NCBI GenBank assembly: GCA_001898965.1 | Contig: MKVW01000009.1 | Span: forward strand, 525,809 to 589,808 | DNA from: Rhizobiales bacterium 62-17 | GTDB lineage: Bacteria; Pseudomonadota; Alphaproteobacteria; Rhizobiales; Beijerinckiaceae | Direction of reading: 5' to 3' | Length of the DNA: 64,000 nucleotides | Shown here: piece after piece, positions 53,618 to 63,635 of the stretch | How the letters are laid out: every line of letters starts with the position of its first letter | How positions within the stretch are numbered: position 1 is the first letter of the stretch | Position numbers and translations under genes: made by a program | The notes under the pieces: generated by a model | Database searches by the model: none | The model's input: only the letters and a program-made list of their open reading frames with translations | Told to the model about the DNA's origin: nothing

Positions 53618-54520
53618 TCATTCGCCGGGTTGTTTGTAATCCTCGGTCGGTTTGTCGTTGGGATTGGCCCAGGCTTCCTTCGTTGCATCCGAGGCCGGCA
53701 TATTCAGCGTCACATTGTTCGGCGGGATCGGCTGCATGAACCATTTGTCGTAGAGCTTGGCGATCGTCCCGGTCTTGATCTGCGCGGCGATGCTCTCGTC
53801 GACGGCTTTCTTGAACTCCGGATCGTTCTTGCGGATCATGATGGCGATCGGCTCGACCGCCAGGACCTCGGGAAGGATTTTATAGTCTTTCGGGTTCTGC
53901 GCCCGCGCGATATTGGCGGCGAGAATCGATGCGTCCATGACGAAGGCATCGGCGCGGCCGCTCTGCAGCAGCAGGAAGCTGTCGGCATGGTCCTTGCCGA
54001 ACACTTCGCTGAACTTGAGATCCTTGCCGCGCTTGTTCTTGCGCAGGGTTTGTACGGACGTGGTTCCCGTCGTGGTGGCGATGGTCTTGCCGTTCAGATC
54101 TTCCAGCTTGCCGATGTTGGAATTGGCTTTGACCGCGATCTTGATTTCCTCGATGTAAACCGTCGTGGCGAAATCGACGTCACGGCCGCGCGCCTTGTTG
54201 TTGGTCGTCGAGCCGCATTCCAGGTCGACGGTGCCGTTCTGCACCAGGGGCACGCGATTTTGCGAGGTGACGGGCTGGTAGCGGATATCCAGCTTTTCGA
54301 CGCCGAGCTTCTTCTTGATGTCGGCGATGATGTTCTGGCAGACGTCGTAGTGATAGCCGGTGTAGACACCGTTGCCCAAAGTATAGGCTAATCCCGAGGA
54401 TTCGCGCACGCCTTGGGTGATGATGCCGCTGGACTTGATCTTATCCAAAGTGCCGTCGGCCTGCGCCGCCGCGCCCATGGCTGCAAAAGCGATGGTCGCT
54501 GCGATCAGAACTTTCCTCAT
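53618..54520 (-). CDS. gltI: Glutamate/aspartate periplasmic binding protein
   Basis: 300 residues from the ATG at 54520, preceded by GGAGGTT; 29 in-frame residues upstream are excluded. A signal peptide MRKVLIAATIAFAAMGAAAQA is followed by GTLDKIKSSGIITQGVRESSGLAYTL and YDVCQNIIADIKKKLGVEKLDIRYQPVTSQNRVPLVQNGTVDLECGSTTNN, characteristic of GltI. It captures glutamate or aspartate in the periplasm. First gene of gltI-gltJ-gltK-gltL. Confidence 0.93.
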   Translation of the reverse strand: MRKVLIAATIAFAAMGAAAQADGTLDKIKSSGIITQGVRESSGLAYTLGNGVYTGYHYDVCQNIIADIKKKLGVEKLDIRYQPVTSQNRVPLVQNGTVDLECGSTTNNKARGRDVDFATTVYIEEIKIAVKANSNIGKLEDLNGKTIATTTGTTSVQTLRKNKRGKDLKFSEVFGKDHADSFLLLQSGRADAFVMDASILAANIARAQNPKDYKILPEVLAVEPIAIMIRKNDPEFKKAVDESIAAQIKTGTIAKLYDKWFMQPIPPNNVTLNMPASDATKEAWANPNDKPTEDYKQPGE

Positions 54521-54729
54521 CCGAACCTCCTGTTCACAGACATGACTATGCTGGCATACGGGCCGTTTGAAAAGCCGCGGCATCGCCGTCGCGCTATGGC
54601 CCACCAATGTAACGGCTTTCCCCAGGTCATCAACGTCAAGCCATCAACGCACGAGCGGGGAATGCGTTTCCTACCGGGATTCCGCAGGGCGTTCGACGAA
54701 AAGCTACAGCCTAGATTGCGACAAACGTC

Positions 54730-55113
54730 CTATCGCCGCTGCGGCATGACGATTTGAAAGCGCAGGCGGCCGCCTTTGAGCGGCGTGATGATCACCGCGT
54801 GACCATTGCCGCGCAGATTGCGCCGGAAACTGGCGTTGCGGCCGCTGCTGTTGCGGCTGGCGCGGGTCGTGCTTCCCTGTGCGGCGTTTGGCGCACCGGC
54901 GCGCGGCGGCGCATCGGCCGCATCGGGATAAGCGGTACTGCCCGAGGGCACGTGCTGGCCTCGCTTCGGTCCGAAGGAGGCCAGGCACCTGTTATAGGCG
55001 TCGTCGTTCGTCAGCTTGTCACAATCGGCGAGCGAGCGTTGTGCCAAAGCGCCCTGCGGTGCCAGCAGACCGCAGGTGAGAACACCCGTGACGATGACAG
55101 CCGCAATCCGCAT
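54730..55113 (-). CDS. Secreted hypothetical protein
   Basis: 127 residues. A signal peptide MRIAAVIVTGVLTCGLLAPQGALAQ is clear. The mature part begins with a Cys pair (DCDKLTNDDAYNRCLASFGP), then a low-complexity linker, then a basic C-terminal block ending HAVIITPLKGGRLRFQIVMPQRR. No family is recognised. It starts 17 bases past the pheT stop on the same strand. The N-terminal Cys pair could form a disulfide in the periplasm. Confidence 0.68.
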   Translation of the reverse strand: MRIAAVIVTGVLTCGLLAPQGALAQRSLADCDKLTNDDAYNRCLASFGPKRGQHVPSGSTAYPDAADAPPRAGAPNAAQGSTTRASRNSSGRNASFRRNLRGNGHAVIITPLKGGRLRFQIVMPQRR

Positions 55114-55130
55114 TTCCCTTGGCCTCGCCC

Positions 55131-57560
55131 TCAGCCTCGCAACGTGGCTCCGGTCTTCTTCGTCACTTCGGCGACGATCCGCCCGGCTACTTCCTCGATC
55201 TCCGCATCGGTCAACGTCTTCTCGCGCGGCTGCAACGTGACGGTGACGCCCACCGACTTGCGGCCTTCGGGAATGCCGGCGCCTTCGTAGATATCGAAGA
55301 CGTTGAGCCCCGAGATGAGCACTTTTTCCGCTGCTTGAACAGCGCGCAGAATATCAGCCGACTTGACGCTGCGATCGACGATGAAGGCGAAGTCGCGTTC
55401 CAGCGGCATGAAATCCGACAGTTCGAGCTTCGGTTTCACCTTCGTCGGCTTGGCGCGCGGCGCCGGCAGATCGTCGAGAATGATCTCGAAACCGGCCACC
55501 GGCCCGTCGACATCGAGCATTTCCAAGGTGCGCGGATGGAATTCGCCGAACCAGCCGATCACGTTCTTCGGCCCGAACTGCATCGTGCCGGAGCGGCCGG
55601 GATGCAGCCAAGCGGGAAGATTCGCTTGCCCGCCCGAGACGATGTGCAGGCCGCCGAGCGGCACGCCGAGCGCCGCCAGCATCGCCATGGCATCGGCCTT
55701 GGCGTCGAACACGCTGACCGGGGTCGCCTTGGCGTTCCAGGCGCGGCCGCTGCCGCCGCGTCGCACCGTGGCGGCGGCCATGCGCTGGTCTTTTTCGCCG
55801 TCGCCCTTGAAGATCTGGCCAACTTCGAACAGCGCAACGTCGCCGAAGCCGCGATCGGCATTGCGTTGCGCCGCCTTCAACAGGCCGGGCAGCAGGGACG
55901 GGCGCATGTCGGAGAGATCGGCGGCGATCGGATTGGCGAGCGCCAGCGCCGGCTGTCCGCCGCCAAAGCCTTCCGCCTGTTCCTTGCTGACGAAGGACCA
56001 GGTCACCGCTTCGACGAGACCCTGGGAAGCGAGCGCGCGGCGCGCCTGGCGCGTGCGCTTCTGCAGCAAGGTGAGAATGGGCTTGGGCACCGCCGTGTCG
56101 ATGCGCGGCAGCGGCACGGAAGCGACATTGTCGACGCCGGCGATGCGCACGATCTCCTCGGCGATATCGGCCTTGCCTTCCACATCCGGCCGCCACGACG
56201 GCACTTTGACGATGATACGGTCTGCATTGGTCGACTGGCTGATGACACCGAAGCCGAGCTTTTCCAGCGTGCGCACCATCTCTGAGCGTTCGAGTTCGAG
56301 GCCGGTCAGGCGTTGCACTTCGCTCAACGGGAAATCGATGGCGGTGTCGCTTTTCGGCTGTTCGCCGGCGACGATCAGTTCCGACGGCTCGCCGCCGCAG
56401 AAATCCATCACCAGTTTGGTGGCGAGTTCCGCACCCGGCACGCAGAAGGCCGGATCGACGCCGCGCTCGAAACGATAGCGCGCATCGGTGACGATGCCGA
56501 GCGCGCGGCCGGAGCGGGCGATGTTCATCGGATCCCACAACGCCGATTCGATCAGCACGTCGGTGGTCGCGTCGTCGCAGCCCGAATGTTCGCCGCCCAT
56601 GATGCCGGCGATCGATTCGACACCCTTGTCGTCGGCGATGACCACATTGTCGCTTTTCAGCGTGTAGGTCTTGCCGTCGAGGGCCAGCACCTCTTCGCCG
56701 TCCTTGGCGCGGCGCACGACGAGGTTGCCGGCCACCTTCTTGGCGTCGAACACATGCAGCGGGCGGCCGCGATCGAAGGTGACATAGTTGGTGATGTCGA
56801 CCAGCGCATTGATCGGCCGCAGGCCGATCGACTTCAACCGCTGCTGCATCCACTCGGGCGCAGGGCCATTCTTGACGCCGCGTACCAGGCGTAAAGCGAA
56901 CATCGGCGCCAGATGTTTGTCTTCGGCCGCGAAATCGAGCTTCACATTCACCGGGCAGGGGAACGCAGCCGCCGCCGGCTTGATCGCATGATCCTTCAAT
57001 GTGCCAAGGCCCGCCGCCGCGAGATCGCGCGCGATGCCGTGGACACCCGTCGCATCGGGACGATTGGGCGTCAGGTTGATCTCGATCACCGGATCGCCGA
57101 GCTTGGCGTAATCGACATAACGCGCGCCGACGGGCGCATCGTCGGGCAGATCGATGATGCCGTCGTGATCTTCCGACAATTGCAGTTCGGCGGCCGAACA
57201 CAGCATGCCGTTCGATTCGACGCCGCGAATGACGCCCTTGCCGAGCGTCATGTCCTTGCCGGGGATATAGGTGCCCGGGGCTGAGAACACGCTCTTCATG
57301 CCGGTGCGCGCATTGGGCGCGCCGCACACCACCTGCACCGGCGTACCCGTGCCGGTGTCGACCATGCAGACGCGCAGGCGGTCGGCATTGGGATGCTGCT
57401 TGGCGTCGATCACATAGGCGACCGTGAAGTCTTTCAGCTTTTCCGTCGGATCGATCACATGCTCGACCTCGAGGCCGATGCGCGTCAGCGTCTCGACGAT
57501 CTCGCTGAGAGAGGCCGTGGTGTCGAGATGATCCTTGAGCCAGGAGAGGGTGAATTTCAT
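55131..57560 (-). CDS. pheT: Phenylalanyl-tRNA synthetase beta subunit
   Basis: 809 residues. It begins [21 protein letters not shown], followed by an EMAP/Trbp-like tRNA-binding domain ([22 protein letters not shown]), B3/B4 editing and B5 domains ([28 protein letters not shown]), a long core and a C-terminal ferredoxin-like anticodon domain ([38 protein letters not shown]). It pairs with PheS in the alpha2-beta2 enzyme. It starts 10 bases after pheS. Confidence 0.97.
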   Translation of the reverse strand: MKFTLSWLKDHLDTTASLSEIVETLTRIGLEVEHVIDPTEKLKDFTVAYVIDAKQHPNADRLRVCMVDTGTGTPVQVVCGAPNARTGMKSVFSAPGTYIPGKDMTLGKGVIRGVESNGMLCSAAELQLSEDHDGIIDLPDDAPVGARYVDYAKLGDPVIEINLTPNRPDATGVHGIARDLAAAGLGTLKDHAIKPAAAAFPCPVNVKLDFAAEDKHLAPMFALRLVRGVKNGPAPEWMQQRLKSIGLRPINALVDITNYVTFDRGRPLHVFDAKKVAGNLVVRRAKDGEEVLALDGKTYTLKSDNVVIADDKGVESIAGIMGGEHSGCDDATTDVLIESALWDPMNIARSGRALGIVTDARYRFERGVDPAFCVPGAELATKLVMDFCGGEPSELIVAGEQPKSDTAIDFPLSEVQRLTGLELERSEMVRTLEKLGFGVISQSTNADRIIVKVPSWRPDVEGKADIAEEIVRIAGVDNVASVPLPRIDTAVPKPILTLLQKRTRQARRALASQGLVEAVTWSFVSKEQAEGFGGGQPALALANPIAADLSDMRPSLLPGLLKAAQRNADRGFGDVALFEVGQIFKGDGEKDQRMAAATVRRGGSGRAWNAKATPVSVFDAKADAMAMLAALGVPLGGLHIVSGGQANLPAWLHPGRSGTMQFGPKNVIGWFGEFHPRTLEMLDVDGPVAGFEIILDDLPAPRAKPTKVKPKLELSDFMPLERDFAFIVDRSVKSADILRAVQAAEKVLISGLNVFDIYEGAGIPEGRKSVGVTVTLQPREKTLTDAEIEEVAGRIVAEVTKKTGATLRG

Positions 57561-57570
57561 TTTTCTCTCC

Positions 57571-58653
57571 TTACGCGCTCAGGCCGCCGGCAAGCGTCGG
57601 CAGATCGAGCGGGCGGAAGCCGTAGTGAGACAGCCAGCGCACGTCGGCCTCGAAGAAAGGCCGCAGGTCGGGCATGCCGTATTTGAGCATGGCGATGCGA
57701 TCGATGCCCATGCCCCAGGCAAAGCCCTGGTAGACATCGGGATCTAAACCGCAATTGCGCAGCACGTTCGGATGCACCATGCCGCAGCCGAGAATCTCCA
57801 GCCAATCCTCGCCCTCGCCGAAGCGGATTTCGCCACCCGAGCGCCGGCACTGAATGTCGACTTCCATCGATGGTTCGGTGAACGGGAAGAACGATGGGCG
57901 GAAGCGCATCTTCACATTCGGTACTTCGAAGAACGCCTTGCAGAATTCTTCCAGCACCCATTTCAGATGGCCAAGATGCGCCGACTTGTCGATGACGAGG
58001 CCTTCGACCTGATGGAACATCGGCGTATGCGTCTGGTCGCTGTCGCAGCGATAGGTGCGGCCCGGGCAGATGACGCGGATCGGCGGCTGCGAGGCGAGCA
58101 TGGTGCGCACCTGCACCGGCGAGGTGTGCGTGCGCAACAGTTTGCGTTCGCCCTTCGCGTCCGGCTCGAAGAAGAACGTGTCGTGCATCTCGCGCGCCGG
58201 ATGGCCGGCCGGGAAGTTCAGCTTGGTGAAGTTGTAATCGTCGCTCTCGATGTCCGGCCCTTCGGCGATCGAGAAACCCATGTCGGCGAAAATCGCGGTC
58301 AGTTCGTCCATCACCTGGCTGATCGGATGGATGCGGCCGCGCTCGCTGGCGGCTTCGCGCACCGGCAAGGTGACGTCGACGGTCTCGGAAGCCAGGCGCT
58401 GTTCGAGCGCTGCATCTTTCAGGACGGTGCGGCGCGCGGTGAGCGCTTCGTTGACCTTGTCCTTCAGCGCGTTGATGGCGGCGCCCGCGGTCTTGCGCTC
58501 GTCGGGCGACATTTTGCCCAGGGTCGCGAGCAAGGCCGAGATGGTGCCCTTCTTGCCGAGAGCGCCGACGCGCACGGCTTCCAGCGCCGTCTCGTCGGTG
58601 GCGCCGGCGATGGCGGTCAGGGTGGAGGATTCGAGAGTTTGAAGGTCGGACAT
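57571..58653 (-). CDS. pheS: Phenylalanyl-tRNA synthetase alpha subunit
   Basis: 360 residues of class II synthetase. An N-terminal coiled-coil (about 1-90) precedes motif 1 ([48 protein letters not shown]). Motif 2 is [10 protein letters not shown] through [10 protein letters not shown], and motif 3 is [21 protein letters not shown]. It carries the catalytic site that charges tRNA-Phe. It follows rplT in the order rpmI-rplT-pheS-pheT. Confidence 0.97.
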   Translation of the reverse strand: MSDLQTLESSTLTAIAGATDETALEAVRVGALGKKGTISALLATLGKMSPDERKTAGAAINALKDKVNEALTARRTVLKDAALEQRLASETVDVTLPVREAASERGRIHPISQVMDELTAIFADMGFSIAEGPDIESDDYNFTKLNFPAGHPAREMHDTFFFEPDAKGERKLLRTHTSPVQVRTMLASQPPIRVICPGRTYRCDSDQTHTPMFHQVEGLVIDKSAHLGHLKWVLEEFCKAFFEVPNVKMRFRPSFFPFTEPSMEVDIQCRRSGGEIRFGEGEDWLEILGCGMVHPNVLRNCGLDPDVYQGFAWGMGIDRIAMLKYGMPDLRPFFEADVRWLSHYGFRPLDLPTLAGGLSA

Positions 58654-58817
58654 GTTCCCGCCTGGACGATGAAACCGGTGAAATACACCAGAAGCTCAAC
58701 GGCCTTGGGAAACGACCTCAGGCCGCACAATGATCGCCGCGCGGACAGACCGCGCGCGCGAAGGGGCCTCGAAAAGACGGAGGGACGGCGCGAAGGTTTG
58801 GAGCGCCGTCCGTCAGA

Positions 58818-59183
58818 TCACGCCGCGGCGGGCAGGTCCGCCTTGACCTTCTCGACGATGGCCTTGAAGGCCGCCGGTTCGTGAATGGCCATTTCGGACA
58901 GCACTTTGCGGTCGATCTCAATGCCCGCCTTCGCGAGGCCGGCAATAAATCGGCTGTAGGTGATGCCGAATTCGCGCACGGCGGCGTTCAGACGCTGGAT
59001 CCACAGCGCGCGGAAGGTGCGCTTCTTATTCTTGCGGTCGCGATAGGCATACTGCATCGACTTGTCGACGGCAGCCTTGGCGGCGCGGATGGTGTTCTTA
59101 CGGCGGCCACGGAAGCCTTTTGCCGCGTCGAGGGTTTTCTTGTGCTTGGCATGGGCGGTAACGCCGCGTTTAACGCGAGCCAT
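58818..59183 (-). CDS. rplT: 50S ribosomal protein L20
   Basis: 121 residues. It starts [31 protein letters not shown], an L20 hallmark, with [39 protein letters not shown] in the middle. It is basic and rRNA-binding and is needed for early 50S assembly. It lies 52 bases downstream of rpmI in the same operon. Confidence 0.97.
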   Translation of the reverse strand: MARVKRGVTAHAKHKKTLDAAKGFRGRRKNTIRAAKAAVDKSMQYAYRDRKNKKRTFRALWIQRLNAAVREFGITYSRFIAGLAKAGIEIDRKVLSEMAIHEPAAFKAIVEKVKADLPAAA

Positions 59184-59235
59184 GGCAGATCTCCTTAAAA
59201 CTCAAAGTGAAACAGGGGGCAAATGCGAGAAAACG

Positions 59236-59436
59236 TCAGCCGTTCGGCAGGAAGTACTTCTTGACGTTGTCGCCGTCGGTCTTGAACAGGACCGTGGTGC
59301 CGCGCAGGTTCCGGATCTGCTTGTTGGTGCGCTTGATCATGCCGTGGCGCTTGCCACTCTGGGCGTAGACCACCTTGCCGGAGCCGGTGATCTTGAAGCG
59401 CTTTTTAGCGCCCGATTTCGTCTTCAACTTGGGCAT
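59236..59436 (-). CDS. rpmI: 50S ribosomal protein L35
   Basis: 66 residues, [35 protein letters not shown] being diagnostic. It starts with ATG at 59436, preceded by AGGAGAG. It is the first gene of rpmI-rplT-pheS-pheT. The leader has a compact hairpin at 59450-59465. infC, usually next to it, lies about 4.2 kb away. Confidence 0.97.
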   Translation of the reverse strand: MPKLKTKSGAKKRFKITGSGKVVYAQSGKRHGMIKRTNKQIRNLRGTTVLFKTDGDNVKKYFLPNG

Positions 59437-59449
59437 TTGGCTCTCCTGT

Positions 59450-59465
59450 GGGGCGAAAACGCCCC
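59450..59465 (-). promoter_or_regulatory. Hairpin in the rpmI leader
   Basis: The stem GGGGCG/CGCCCC has a four-base loop. On the minus strand it ends seven bases before the AGGAGAG of rpmI. Another small stem, GCCGG/CCGGC, lies at 59491-59504. Such leader structures are the usual place for L20 self-control, although this does not match a known L20-leader form as far as I can tell. Confidence 0.4.
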
Positions 59466-59680
59466 AATTTCAATTACTTGCCTCGGCGCGGCCGGAAATC
59501 CGGCCGGTTTCGGCAATTCGCATCGGAAGTGAGCGAAAAGAACCGCCACGGCAGCCCTAACTGGCCGGGCGGTTCGAAGCCGGGCTTATAAGGGAAAAAC
59601 CGGAGGGAAAGCAAGGGGGCGTAACGGGTCGGTTCCTCGCTCGACGGCTTCGGCTCAGTCAGGTACGAGCTTGGTACGAT

Positions 59681-59708
59681 TTGTACTTGGCTCTTTGTAC
59701 CTGGCTCT
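59681..59708. repeat. Tandem 14-base repeat just before fbp
   Basis: Two head-to-tail copies of TTGTACYTGGCTCT (59681-59694 and 59695-59708) differ by one base. Two more GTAC tetramers lie at about 59663 and 59674, making four in the 45 bases before the start codon. It is either slipped duplication or a regulator site. Confidence 0.7.
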
Positions 59709-59722
59709 CCAAAAGGAACGCC

Positions 59723-60688
59723 GTGAACACGCTCAACGATTTCCTTAGCCGTCAGCCGGCGGCGCCCGAACTGAAATCCGTCATCACCGCCGTGGCCTCC
59801 GCCTGCACCGGGATCAGCCGCGTCGTCTCGGCCGGCGCCATCGCCGGCAATCTCGGGTCCGCCGGCCATATCAATGTGCAGGCCGAGGAGCAGAAGAAGC
59901 TCGACGTCATCACCAACGACATGCTGAGCGACATGATGCGCTCCTGCGCGCCCGTCGCCGGTTTCGCCTCCGAGGAGCTGGAGACCGTCGAGACGACAGG
60001 CCGTACCGGCGGCTTCCTGGTCACTTTCGATCCGCTCGATGGCTCCAGCAATATCGACGTCAACGTCAGCGTCGGCACGATCTTCTCGATCCTGCCCGCG
60101 CCTGCCGGCCGCGTGCCGGCCGAAGCGGATTTTCTGCTGCCGGGCCGCCATCAGGTGGCGGCGGGCTATGCGATCTACGGGCCGCAGACCATGCTGGTGC
60201 TCACCCTCAGGGACGGCGTCTACGGCTTCACGCTCAGCGCCAAGGACGAATGGCTGCTCACCCATGAGCGCCTGAACATTCCCAAGGACACCAAGGAATT
60301 CGCCATCAACATGTCGAACCAGCGTCATTGGGCCGAGCCGATCCAGCGCTATGTCGACGGTTGCCTCAAGGGCAAGACCGGCGAGCGCGGCAAGGATTTC
60401 AACATGCGCTGGATCGCCTCGATGGTGGCGGACGTGCATCGCGTTCTGATGCGCGGTGGCATCTTCATGTATCCATGGGACAAGCGTGAGCCGGATCGGC
60501 CTGGCAAGCTGCGCCTGATGTATGAGGGCAATCCGATGGCGCTGCTGGTCGAACAGGCTGGCGGCCAGGCCACGGATGCATACGCGCCCATTCTCGACGT
60601 CAAGCCGGAAAAGCTGCATCAGCGCGTCGCGGTGGTGCTGGGCTCGGCCAACGAAGTCGAACTGGTGCGCAGCCTGTCGAACGGTTGA
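59723..60688 (+). CDS. fbp: Class I fructose-1,6-bisphosphatase
   Basis: 321 residues from a GTG at 59723 with AAAAGGAAC before it; 14 in-frame residues upstream come from the tandem repeat and are dropped. The metal-binding [21 protein letters not shown] is complete. ASEELE is an earlier metal-ligand region, and [27 protein letters not shown] holds the substrate site. It hydrolyses fructose 1,6-bisphosphate in gluconeogenesis. It diverges from rpmI and converges with the MFS gene. Confidence 0.95.
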   Translation: MNTLNDFLSRQPAAPELKSVITAVASACTGISRVVSAGAIAGNLGSAGHINVQAEEQKKLDVITNDMLSDMMRSCAPVAGFASEELETVETTGRTGGFLVTFDPLDGSSNIDVNVSVGTIFSILPAPAGRVPAEADFLLPGRHQVAAGYAIYGPQTMLVLTLRDGVYGFTLSAKDEWLLTHERLNIPKDTKEFAINMSNQRHWAEPIQRYVDGCLKGKTGERGKDFNMRWIASMVADVHRVLMRGGIFMYPWDKREPDRPGKLRLMYEGNPMALLVEQAGGQATDAYAPILDVKPEKLHQRVAVVLGSANEVELVRSLSNG

Positions 60689-60691
60689 AGT

Positions 60692-61861
60692 TTAAAAGGC
60701 CAGCGCGCCGCTTCCGGTGGCGCGCGCCCGGCGCAGCAGCACCGAAATGATCGGCCCGATCAGGAACAGGATGGCGCCATAAACAATGAGAATGCCGGAC
60801 GCGCCGATCATGCCCATGCCGGCGCCAAACAGCAGCGGTCCCAGCGCCTGGCCGGTGAAGAAGAAACAGGAATGCAAGGCGAAGGCGGACGTGCGCGCCG
60901 TGTCGGTCAGTTCCGACACTTCGGCGTGGATGGAATTGTGCACCATCATATAGCCGAAGCCCGACAGGGCGAAGAAGAAGGCGAGCCACGGCAAGGGTGC
61001 GGCGAAAGCCAGGGCCAACAGTCCCATCATCGCCAGCGTGCCGCCTGCAATCATCAGTCCGTAGCGCGACATCACGCGCAACAGGCGCCGCACCAAGAAG
61101 GTGAAGATGAGCGAGCCGATGCCGCAGGCGGTGATCATGAAGCCCGCTTCCGCCGGGCCGCCCATGCCGCGCGATTGCAGCACCGGCGCGATGAAGGGAA
61201 ACATGCCGAACAGCGCGATGCCTTCGAACATCACGGCGATGAAACAAATCCAGGCGCGCCGCTTGGTGATGATCTGGCGATAGCTGTCGAAGGCATCCGA
61301 CAGGCGGATGTGCCGTGTCGCGACCACGGTTTCCTTGAGCTGTAGGGTGACGAGAATCGAAGCGGTGAGCGAAATCGCCGTGGCGACGGCGAAAATCGCC
61401 CGCCAGTTCAGCCACACCGCCATCAGGCCGGCGCCGCTGGCCGCCAGGATCAGGCCCGACAAAGAGCCGGTGACATTGCGCGCGATCGCCGCTTGGCGCT
61501 GCGACGGCGCCACTTTGTCGGCGACGATGGCGAGCGCGATCGGCATCAGGCCGCCGCCGGCGATGCCGCCGATGAACCGGCCGACCAGCAGCAGTTCGAA
61601 AGTCGGCGCCACGGCGACGAGGATCAGGCTTGCCGTCTGCACCCACAGGCAGATCTTGAGAATGCGGATCTTGCCGTAATGATCGCCGGCCGGCCCCAAG
61701 ACGGGTTGGCCGATGGAATAGGGCAACGCAAACATGGTGACGGCGAGGGCGGCCGCGGCGATGCTGATGCCAAACTCTGTCGCCAGTGACGACACCAGCG
61801 GGTCCATCGCGCGCGTCGCGACGGCGCTGGTGAAGGCACAAAACGGCAGCAGAAAATTCAT
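60692..61861 (-). CDS. Major facilitator superfamily transporter
   Basis: 389 residues from the ATG at 61861; a GTG at 61894 would add 11 residues. Twelve hydrophobic spans are apparent. The loop 2-3 motif is GPAGDHYGKIRI, a variant of the MFS motif A, and a similar motif follows span 5. It resembles the Bcr/CflA or arabinose-exporter class of drug and sugar efflux pumps. The substrate is unknown. It ends three bases from fbp. Confidence 0.85.
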   Translation of the reverse strand: MNFLLPFCAFTSAVATRAMDPLVSSLATEFGISIAAAALAVTMFALPYSIGQPVLGPAGDHYGKIRILKICLWVQTASLILVAVAPTFELLLVGRFIGGIAGGGLMPIALAIVADKVAPSQRQAAIARNVTGSLSGLILAASGAGLMAVWLNWRAIFAVATAISLTASILVTLQLKETVVATRHIRLSDAFDSYRQIITKRRAWICFIAVMFEGIALFGMFPFIAPVLQSRGMGGPAEAGFMITACGIGSLIFTFLVRRLLRVMSRYGLMIAGGTLAMMGLLALAFAAPLPWLAFFFALSGFGYMMVHNSIHAEVSELTDTARTSAFALHSCFFFTGQALGPLLFGAGMGMIGASGILIVYGAILFLIGPIISVLLRRARATGSGALAF

Positions 61862-61967
61862 CAGATCAATCCGGATGGCGCGGCGCGGCCGCACATTAAG
61901 GTTCGCTCATAGCGCAGTGAGCGTGCGCCGTCTTGACGCAAGTCAGATTCGGGCGAATTGCCGATTT

Positions 61968-63437
61968 TCATTCGATCCGCGTCTCGTTGGAGGTCAGCAG
62001 CGGCTTTTCTTCCATCAAAAGGAGGCCGAGGAAGGCGATTACCAGACAGCCGGCGGTGACCCAGAACAGGTTGCGGAAGGCGGCGGTGGCGCCGTCGCGG
62101 TCGGCCGCAAGCGTCGCTGCGGCGCCGCTCAGCATCTCGCTGCCCACCGCATGCAGCACGATGGCGCCTAGAGCTGCGACAAGCACGGCGGCGAACAGGC
62201 TGCGCGCGAAACTCATCACCGACACGGCGGTGCCAAGCTGATGCATCATCACCGCGTTCTGCAAGGCGACGCTCGACACCGGCGCGACGGGGCCAAAGCC
62301 AAGGCCGGCCAAGGCCAGCACCAATTCGAATTCCAGCATCGAAAGCGTATCGACACGCAGGGCGAGCCAGCCGATGCTGAGAATGCAGATGAACAATGTG
62401 ATCAGCGGATAGAATTTATAATGTTCCATACGCGCCGCCACCTGCGCGCCGACAAGCGCGCTGGCATTGATCGTCACCATCAGCACGATCAGATTGACGC
62501 CTGATTCGGAAGGCGTCTGGCCGAGCACGCTTTGCAGATAGAGCGGCAGATAGATGTTGAGGCCGATCATCGCCGCCCAGCCGAAGGAATTGGCGACGAT
62601 GGCGCAACGCACGACCGGATTGCGCAGGATGCCAAGCGGGATCAACGGTTCGGCGGCGCGCATCAGACGCAGGAAGAACAAGATCCACAGCAGCGCGGAG
62701 ACAACGCCGAGCGTCACGATCTCCTTCGAGAGCCAAGCCCAGGTCTTGCCGCCCGTATTCATCACCAGCATCAAGGTCGAGCTGGCGGCGACGATCAGCA
62801 CGGCGCCAGCGATATCGAGGCGATGGTATCTTTCATAGCGCGGCAGTTTGCGCAGCAAGGTGCTCGTCATCGCGAAAGCGGCGATGCCCATCGGCACTGA
62901 AATCCAAAAGACCAGCGACCAATGCAGATGTTCGGCGAACAGGCCGCCGATTACCGGGCCGATGCCGGCGGCGCTCGTATAGATGATCGAGAAGTAGGTG
63001 TAATATTTGGCGCGCTGTTTCGGCGGCGCGATGTCGCCGAGTACGGTCATCGCCTGCGCGACGAGGCCGGCGCCGCCGATGCCTTGCAGGCCGCGCGCCA
63101 GGATGAGGCTGGTGATGTTGGGCGCCAGCGCCGAGGCGATGGCCCCGGCGACGAAAATGCCGATGCCGGCCAGCATGGTGACGCGGCGGCCGCGCGTATC
63201 GCTGATCTTGCCGTAGAGCGGTGTCGCCGCCGTCGAGGTCAAGAGATAGGCGCTCACCACCCAGGAGAGCTGGCCCGTCGCGTCGAAGGCATGGCCGATC
63301 GTCGGCAGCGCGGTCGCCACCAGCGCCTGGTCGAGGGAGGCCATGAATACCGGCAACAGCACGCCGGCCACGATCCATAAGGTATCGCGGTGCGTCAGTT
63401 GCGGTGCGGCTGGCGCGGGTTTGACGAGCGTTTCCAC
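61968..63437 (-). CDS. DHA2-family MFS drug transporter
   Basis: 489 residues from a GTG at 63437. The beginning (MASLDQALVATALPTIGHAF) and loop 2-3 motif GKISDTRGRRVTM, along with ARGLQGIGGAGLVAQAMTVLGDIAPPKQR, place it in the 14-span EmrB/QacA group. It probably exports toxic organic compounds in exchange for protons. Its own membrane-fusion partner is not present. It lies 106 bases upstream of the first MFS gene and runs the same way, so the two may be coexpressed. Confidence 0.88.
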   Translation of the reverse strand: METLVKPAPAAPQLTHRDTLWIVAGVLLPVFMASLDQALVATALPTIGHAFDATGQLSWVVSAYLLTSTAATPLYGKISDTRGRRVTMLAGIGIFVAGAIASALAPNITSLILARGLQGIGGAGLVAQAMTVLGDIAPPKQRAKYYTYFSIIYTSAAGIGPVIGGLFAEHLHWSLVFWISVPMGIAAFAMTSTLLRKLPRYERYHRLDIAGAVLIVAASSTLMLVMNTGGKTWAWLSKEIVTLGVVSALLWILFFLRLMRAAEPLIPLGILRNPVVRCAIVANSFGWAAMIGLNIYLPLYLQSVLGQTPSESGVNLIVLMVTINASALVGAQVAARMEHYKFYPLITLFICILSIGWLALRVDTLSMLEFELVLALAGLGFGPVAPVSSVALQNAVMMHQLGTAVSVMSFARSLFAAVLVAALGAIVLHAVGSEMLSGAAATLAADRDGATAAFRNLFWVTAGCLVIAFLGLLLMEEKPLLTSNETRIE

Positions 63438-63635
63438 GGTTCTCTGTTTTGTCTACGACCTCGTCATAGGACGTTTGGCCGAAGCGGCGATAGAGTCCAT
63501 GGGCCAGCAGGTGCCGTGCAAAACGCACGGCAGCCATGCTGAAAACACAACGTCAAAAGATCTGGTTGGAAACGCGATCCGGGCAAAGGGGGCCGAGGGA
63601 ATGTCTCTCAGCCCGTTACGGATGCGACGCGCCGG
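63438..63635. other. 198-base gap without a gene
   Basis: Only short, weak open frames are seen. The region should hold the promoter of the DHA2 gene and the end of the infC transcript. I see no convincing hairpin or repeat here. Confidence 0.5.

Noticed and set aside
59560..59600. Possible tRNA T-arm (GGTTCGAAGCC)
   Set aside because: The flanking bases do not form a T stem, and no acceptor, D or anticodon arm can be drawn around it.
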